From: Romanomermis culicivorax
Lineage: Eukaryota > Nematoda > Enoplea > Mermithida > Mermithidae
Assembly (NCBI GenBank): GCA_963922205.1
Contig: CAWUHX010000528.1
Coordinates: 16,426-80,425, forward strand
Direction of reading: 5' to 3'
DNA length: 64,000 bases
Shown here: positions 57,378 to 64,000 of the stretch, piece after piece
Layout of the letters: the number at the start of each line of letters is the position of its first letter
Numbering within the stretch: position 1 is the first letter of the stretch
Notes under the pieces: generated by a model
Told to the model about the DNA's origin: nothing
The model's database searches: none
Seen by the model: only the letters and a program-made list of their open reading frames with translations
Program-made: the position numbers and the translations under genes

Positions 57378-60300
57378 ATGAAAAGAATCATGTCATTTTT
57401 TGCACCCGTAGCTGCAAAAAGGCAAGAAATTCGATACCAAAATGATTCTGATTTGACTAATTTAGAATCTATAGATTCACCATCGACTGCACCTTCAGAA
57501 GTCAATGAAATGGAAACTGAAGAGTAAGTCATGATAGTAAAATGCGAATAAAGCAAAAAGCATGATTTTTTCTTCTTTTCAGAATCATACCAGTCAATCT
57601 GGAAAAAGCTGAATTTTTGACAAAACCAGTTCCACTTCCAAAGCATATGAAAGCGGAAGCACTTTCCAAATTCGATATTGCTTTGGCAGTTGATAAAAAA
57701 TTTACGAATTTGCAAAGAACATTTATGTGCCACCTGATGGATATAAATTTTCTCCAGTAGTGCAATCTGGCCGTCTGAGATATGTTCAACGAATTTGGCT
57801 GGAAAAGAATCAGTTATTGGCGTTCAGCCATGTTGAACATGGATTTTTTTGCACATCATGTGTTTTATTTCACAAACCTTTGGTTGGAAAGGGTCACCAC
57901 CAAGCTGCAGGCCGTTTTGTTACAGAACCTTATCGAAGATTTAAGGATTTTCTAGTGGGTCAAACTCTTTAATAAGTGCACAACCATGGCCGTGCGCGAG
58001 GGGGGGGCGGCCGCCCCCCCCCCATTGAGGCAGTAACTCTAAACTGAAAAGATGCGTTTTGGTGGACTTTAAAAGGTCAAAATCTCAAAATTTTCCGGCG
58101 CTTCGCACCGGTCATGGGTATAATTATAACTTATATTCTATCAGGCGCGGCCATTAGCATATCTACTTCGACTTACTAATTAATGCTCAACAGTTTCTAT
58201 CAATCAAGTTAGATCGTTTCATTTTCTAATCGTTTACAGACAATTATGTCGCCGAAAATAGAGATTTTTCATCATGTCTCTCAATTTTTTCCCTCGATGA
58301 TTGGAATTTTTTAAACGTTTGCAATCTGAACTTTTGCGTTTATTGAAGGTGGAAATTGAAGACATTACTCTAGAACGCGATTCCAAAACATTTGTTCGCG
58401 AATTATCTGTTGGAGAGATTTATTTTTCAGCGTTTTAGAAAACAAAACCCCAAAAATTTTTCCGGCGCTACACGCCGGAATGGAAGGCAAATTACGCTTC
58501 ATCAGTCTCATTTTAATTTATTCCCCAATGTTATGAAGGTTCATTTTCCAACGTTTTAGAAAGTGAAAATCAAAAAATTTTTCCGGCGCTCCGCGCCGGA
58601 CCATTCTATAAAACACCAATATATTCTTCATGAGCTCATTTTGACTAAAATAACCAGAATTTTCTCAATTTTTTTCCTCATTTTTGCAGGTTTCTGACTA
58701 CAAATACAACAAAATGCTTGGGTATTCTCCTAAAATGCATAGAAAAGCAACCGTAGCCACATTATAAGCGTTTTTAAAAATGTGGAAAATTTTTGGAAAA
58801 TGAGGAAAAAAATTTTGGTTCCAGTTCTCATGTGGAAAAAATCTTCAAGGAAAAAAAACGATGATGCACACAGTATATCTGCGTAAGATCAACATTTCTG
58901 GGGCTATTCAGTGAAAAAATCTAGTCCGCCCCCCCCCCATGAAAAAATCCTGGGCACGGCCCTGTGCACAACAGATTATTTTTTACTTTCCTTAATATTT
59001 CAGGAAGATTGGAAAGGTCACATAAATTCACAATATCATAAATTCACTATGGAAGCATACGAAAACTTTTCGAAAAATCATGAAAAAGGTAACTTTGACA
59101 TTTTGGATACTGAATCATGCTTAAATGTTAGTTCATTTTAACTAATTTGTTTAAGGAACAACCATTGTTCATCAACTAGATGAAAATTATTCAGAAACTG
59201 TGAAAAGAAATCGAAAAATGATCAAAGGTAAATTATACTGTGCATCTGTGCCATTGCATTTTATCCTATTCATTCATCATTTCACAGGTCTTCTAAATGT
59301 CATCTCATTCATTGCCCATTACGAGTTGCCTTTGCGAGCAACAATGGATGCAGGGCGGTTGACCCCAGAAGAACCTGAACAAAATGATGGGATTTTCCGT
59401 GGAATTATGCGATTATTGGCAAAGTCAGGTGACGAAGATATAGCAATGGTGTTGAAAAGTCCTGGAAATGCCAATTACTGTAGCCCGATGATTCAAAATG
59501 AGCTCTTAGGCTGTTTCTCAGATTGTGTCCTTAGAAAAATTGTGGAGTCTGTTAATAAAGCAAAAATGTTCACATTGCTGGCTGATGAAACATCATCATT
59601 TGCAAAATAAAGAAGTGTTCATTGGCTTTCAAAAAATTCCTGAAACATCTGGTGAAACTGTTAGTAATGCTATGATTGAACAATTGAAAGAAATAGGAAT
59701 AAATTTGGCTGGTCTAGTGGCTCAAGGTTATGATGGGGCATCCAATATGTCTGGAAAAGTCAAGGGTGTTCAAGCTCGAATTAAGCAATTATACCCAATG
59801 GCCGACTATTTTCATTGTGCCAGCCATAAGGTAAATCTGGCTGCAACAGATGGAGCATCAATGCCCATGGTTTCACGTTTGTTATCAAGAATTCAAGATG
59901 TTATTGTCTTCCTCGGGGGGAGTGCAAAAAGGGCCGAAATTTTGAAAGAAATTGTAAACGAAATTATGCCAGAAAGTCGTCGATTCAAAGTGCAACAAAT
60001 TTGCCCCACTCGATGGGTTGAACGTCACAAAAGCTTACTTTCCTTCAAGCAGTTATTTTTGCCAATCACTATGGCACTGCAAAAGATTTCAGAAACGGAA
60101 TCAGACAGAACTGCTGAAGATCTGCTCAATGGAATTTGTACATTTGAATCAATAATTGGTTTGACTACAGTAACTGCTGCAGCAGAAATTTTGGAGCATC
60201 TGGCCACATTGCTTCAACAAAAAAATATTGATTTGATCACCGCCTATCAAGAAATTCAAATTACTAAAGAAGCCTTAGAGAATTTCCTAGTCAATGAAGC

Positions 60301-60977
60301 AAAATTCAATATACTGTATGAAGAAGCAGTCAAAATTGGCCATGATATTGGTGCTACAGAATCTTTGCCATTAGCCGAACAGAGAAAACGTGGAAAATCA
60401 TCCGACAAAAGTTCCTCAGCCGTTAAAAACTTTTATCACAACAATCTTTACTTGAAGTACTTTCAAGGTCTAATTGATCAAATTCAATTACGATTTGCTG
60501 AACGTCAGCAAACTGCTTTAACATTCCAATTATTTTTGCCAAAATTTGTTGAAAATTTAAGTTAAGAAGTTTTAAAAGCTCTGGCTCAATATGATGCGTA
60601 TTTCAGTGAAGTAACTGAAATTAGCCTTTCAACTGAAATTGATCGTTGGAAAATAAGATGCAAAAACTATTCCAATTGATGAAATGGCAGTCAATGTTTT
60701 GCAATGATTCTCTAAAGAAGCATGCTTGAAAGAATTTTATCCAAACGTTTTTACTGCTTTGAAAATTCTGGTTACATTGCCAGTAACAACAGCTTCATCA
60801 GAAAGGTCGTTTTCAACTTTGAAACGAATTTTGACAGAATTGAGAAGCTCTATGTCTACGGATCATTTATCTTCATTGGCCATTCTATCTACTCATCAAG
60901 CAGAAATGAAGACGATTGATATGGAAAATGTTGTGGACCTTTTTGCTGAGAAAAATAGATGTATCTCGTTAAAGTGA
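57378..60977 (+). pseudogene. Spliced hAT transposase gene, broken
   Basis: Exons by splice sites: 57378-57523, 57583-57954, 59004-59088, 59156-59227 and 59288 onward. The first intron keeps phase exactly. The protein matches the group with an N-terminal TTF-type zinc finger (CTSCVLF near 57858), a DUF4371-type central region (PMIQNELLGCFSDCVLRKIV; FTLLADETSSF; GYDGASNMSGKVKGVQARI; CPTRWVERH) and the C-terminal dimerisation domain (TTASSERSFSTLKRI, 60785). A frame break occurs in exon 2 near 57722; about 20 residues are missing at 59607 with a stop; more breaks lie at 60565-60720. It is not functional as it stands. Confidence 0.75.
57985..58964. mobile_element. 980-bp hAT-type element in an intron of the hAT gene
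   Basis: Flanked by the exact 8-bp duplication TGCACAAC (57977-57984 and 58965-58972). Termini CATGGCCGTGCGCGAGG / CCTGGGCACGGCCCTG are inverted with few mismatches. The interior is non-coding and holds three hairpins of the form CCGGCGC-N-GCGCCGG at about 58097, 58460 and 58582. Confidence 0.8.
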
Positions 60978-61133
60978 AAATAAACGTTGCCAGTTGCTTG
61001 ATGAATAAAATTTGATGAAAAAAAAATGTTTTTTTAAGTTCAAAAAAATGAAAAATTCAAGTGAAAATTTTTTTTGTTGAATTTTGTTACTTTTTGCTTC
61101 ATCTGATAGAGCTAAGTGAGATACGTCCAAAAC

Positions 61134-61437
61134 TGCCTTCAGATTTCATCAACTCAAAATATTGGCTGAAAAAAAGGCCTCCAAAAATTACAATTTTGAA
61201 CAAAAAATGGTCAAAAACTTCAATTTTTTCAGCGCTTCGCGTTATAAGTACATATTTTATCATTTTTTAGACAAAAATTACTACTTTTTAAACCATTTTT
61301 CGGACATTTTTCATGAAAAAAATCGAATTTTTTTTCCTTCAGGGACCCCTCCCTCCAAAATTTTGGGAATTACTGACCCCCTGCCCCAAAAAAGTGCCCC
61401 AACCCCTCCCCAGACCTCGGAGCTCCGTAACATGTAT
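61134..61437. mobile_element. Truncated MITE with ATTACATGTATG-type end (copy 3)
   Basis: Matches the right two thirds of 55527-55970, ending in ACCTCGGAGCTCCGTAACAT. The left end is missing. It contains CAGCGCTTCGCGTTATAAG at about 61230. Confidence 0.65.
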
Positions 61438-63474
61438 GATTTGTACTAATGTAATATATAAATTATTTAGATTTTTATAGAAAATTTTGAGAGAAGTAGC
61501 CCTGGAAAGGCCGTGAATGCTTCACCAGGAAAACCCAATTATCACAAGGTCCCAAATGAAAGGTTATGGAAGGTAGGCAACTAAAGACCCCCCCCTGGTG
61601 CAGATCAAAGTGGAATCTGGGTACATCAGCAGAAGTCAAGCTGATGCTCTGTCATTGATCAATTGGTATCTACCAGACAGCCTTGTGGACATTACAGTAT
61701 GCCTGTAGAAACACTTGACATAAGAGGGTGGTCATTCTGAAAGCTTTCTGCCAAGGGCATGAATGACCAAAAGGTTCAGAAAACCGCGTTAACCGTATTA
61801 GGTCCTGAAAAGTTCTGAAATTGTCATCCTGGTGTAATATGCATCTTTTTAACCTCCCATTGGTCAGTTTGAAGGCTCCAGGGATGTCAGGGATGGACAT
61901 AGTCTATCTCATGGTTGCCAACAAATAGCCAAAGTAGTAGTAATTTGTGTCGATGCAAATTTGCATAGACATTGTGCATAAAAGGCTCAGTCGTCTATGT
62001 TTTTGGTCGTATTTGTTTATTTTTATAAGTAAAAGAAATGGGCGGCCAGACCGGTCATTATTTATATTATATTTTGTGGTGCCGAAGCACAAACACAACA
62101 CTCCCCCTGTACAGACATTTACATATTTCCTTACAGTGGAGGGAACACAGGTTAGACCCCTGATCTTAGGAGTTCCACCCAGAATGCAAGTCTACATTTG
62201 CAACTCAACTCTCAACCTGCATTCTCTGTTTGTCCTTTCCACCCAAGTCTCATTTCAACACATTTTGGAAGATCATAATCTAAGAATTTTCTGGCCCTTT
62301 GCGCCAGTAATAACTAAAATAAGCATTATTTCCTAGCCCAGGTGCTGCTTCTAACATGTTTACCTTCACTCATCATTAAATCTTTAGTAGTATTAATCAT
62401 CCTAAATGTTCATTTTGATATTTAATGAAGATTCACATTTTCTCCTTGACACATTTTTCGAGAAAGATCAATACATCAAGCATGTACACTTTTTGAAGCG
62501 ATCGTTCCTTTCTTAACATAGAATATATCCAGAAGCTTCATGGAAGTAGTTTTCAGAAATTTCTACTTTTCTTACTCATATATTTTCGGCCAAGTTCATG
62601 TGAGTTTGTGAATAAATTAATGATTTTAAAATTTTTCAAATATAAAATTCTAAAAATTATGACTTTTGAACACAGAATTTGATTCTTATTCTTCAAATAA
62701 GTGTTCGGAAAATTGATTCTGCAGCATCTCAGAATGTCAATACCCAAAACTTTTTCTGGTGTTTCAAGCAGGAAAGATTAATAGCTTTTTAGGGTTCTCA
62801 CTTGTCATCATAGAGGACTTAACTGTTGATTTCTCATGTAATTCAAAGTCATTACGTTGGATTGTTTGTTCCACAATGCTTGTAGATTAGACTCTGATTA
62901 AAGGCAAAAATTTCAAATGTTTCCTGAATTTTAATGAATTATTGACTCTAAAATGTTATTGAATAAATGTTGAATGACAACTCTTTTTTGATTGATTGCC
63001 ATAATGCTGAATATATACATTTCTTTAAAAAATAACCCAACATTGGAATTTGTTCACATATACTGATACTAGTTTATTAGAAAATGCCCTGATGGGGCAG
63101 AAAAAAGAAGAATATACCTGCTTGGATAGTCACCAAGCTAGAAAAAATAGGTGAACTAGATTTTTGAGAACTTGGGTCAAAGTCAAAAAAATTCACTTTC
63201 TTTATATTGGATTTTCATTCTTTCTCAAAATAATTTTCCATGTCTGTGAAAAAGTATATTCAGCTGCATCGTGCATTTTGTCCTTCCACATGGCATCAAC
63301 TGCAGTAGAATTTTTCTATATGGAAATTATATGCACATGATTTCAAATGTAGAGAAATGGTAAACCAATAGAATTCTAACTCACAATTGATTCAAAACTC
63401 CTGCCTTTCACACTGGCTGAAAAATAGTGAGGGAGGCATATTATAGTCATTTTCAGAACTAAAAAGGAACCTGA
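61438..63474. other. No recognisable gene
   Basis: AT-rich DNA. A 22-bp palindrome (GTCGATGCAAA/TTTGCATAGAC) lies at about 61950 and a CTGGCCCTTTGCGCCAG hairpin at about 62288. No frame shows domain features. Confidence 0.4.
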
Positions 63475-63852
63475 GGTTGGTTGCACTAACTCAACATGAG
63501 GATAATCTCACATCGGAATTAAATTCATGATCATGAGATTGAGCTATTCACAATGTCAAAATTATTTCCTTCCAATGCGAAACCATACCCACTTCAGGAT
63601 TAACTAATACTGAGGTTCAAGTTCGAGTTTGGGAATTGCAGAAATTTTATTATTTATTAGCTTTAGAGATAAGAAAATAATGTGAAAATGTTAGTGCAAC
63701 CCAACAGCTGGAAATGGGGATAATCTTGACATTGAGCTTGTTATAATCCTGATGACATTTAAATTATACTGTACTTGACATCAAACCAAGTCACTCTTTT
63801 GTTTGAGATTATCTTGAGCTCAAGCTCAGACTCCTTTAGTGCAACTGGGCCT
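63475..63852. mobile_element. Putative MITE with GGTTGCACTAA-type ends
   Basis: The left end GGTTGGTTGCACTAACTC followed by GATAATCTCA is mirrored at the right by TTTGAGATTATC then CCTTTAGTGCAACTGGGCC. The match is imperfect and no target duplication was fixed. Confidence 0.45.
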
Positions 63853-64000
63853 TTGTTACAGTCATTGGGCACTGATATGCGAATGGGAGAGCAGGGTAAA
63901 GCATACAAAAATGCTCCTGATTCAGTGGTGCGTATATTAGGAGTGTGCGCAAAATCCAGTACCTAGTTCTCCCCAGTACTCTGCGTTGATACCACTGCTT

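Larger units (their letters stand above)
57076..60978 (+). mobile_element. hAT element with ZMYM/TTF-type transposase
   Basis: The left terminus CAGGCCCGTAGCCAGGGGGG is a hAT-type end. The transposase gene follows. The matching right terminus was not found before the MITE copy at 61134, so the 3' end is truncated or too changed. A younger hAT-type element sits inside its second intron. Confidence 0.65.

Overview
This is a transposon-dense, AT-rich eukaryotic window with very few host genes. Host-like material is limited to a large protein entering from the left edge (2-1582 +) and a leucine-rich terminal exon behind a good splice acceptor (42993-43545 -). The rest is mobile DNA in layers. A degenerate TTAGGC-type telomere array (3000-3112) and short GT-AG introns of about 60-70 bp point to a nematode. 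The high repeat load would fit a large-genome group such as a mermithid, but I cannot fix the species.

Layout. 1-1582: host-like gene end. 1600-11110: a tandem array of roughly 450-490 bp units, interrupted by a TA-flanked MITE, by a palindromic-ended element carrying the telomere-like array, and by LTR element A (3284-10767, minus strand, CACT target duplication). 11623-21340: element D, an old minus-strand Gypsy-type element with gag, protease, RT, RNase H, integrase and a third ORF. 24824-36614: element C, a near-complete plus-strand LTR element with CTTG duplications; a diverged solo LTR of the same family lies at 41402-42818. 37374-44633: small DNA transposons and an inverted tRNA-like pair. 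45780-56650: element B, a decayed plus-strand Gypsy-type element with pol followed by a third ORF, broken by four DNA-transposon insertions. 56844-63852: hAT-type elements, including a spliced but broken transposase gene.

Main result. Elements A, B and D share one architecture: pol, a non-coding gap of about 0.7-1.3 kb, then a long ORF3 whose N-terminus is a DEDDy 3'-5' exonuclease. The copy in A is an uninterrupted 1355-codon frame. The copies in B and D are broken but align with it for hundreds of residues, so ORF3 is a constant component of the lineage. DEDDy exonuclease ORF3s have been described in bdelloid rotifer LTR elements; here the exonuclease is fused to about 1100 further residues (coiled coil, helical domain, Arg/Glu-rich and Pro/Gln-rich tails) and appears in what looks like a nematode.

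Second result. Element C has no recognisable gag. Its 3 kb leader carries about 12 units of a 66-bp repeat, each able to form a hairpin, with paired substitutions that keep the stems. The leader is followed by a membrane glycoprotein-like ORF placed before protease and pol, with one aspartic-protease domain fused behind the membrane segment and a second at the start of pol.
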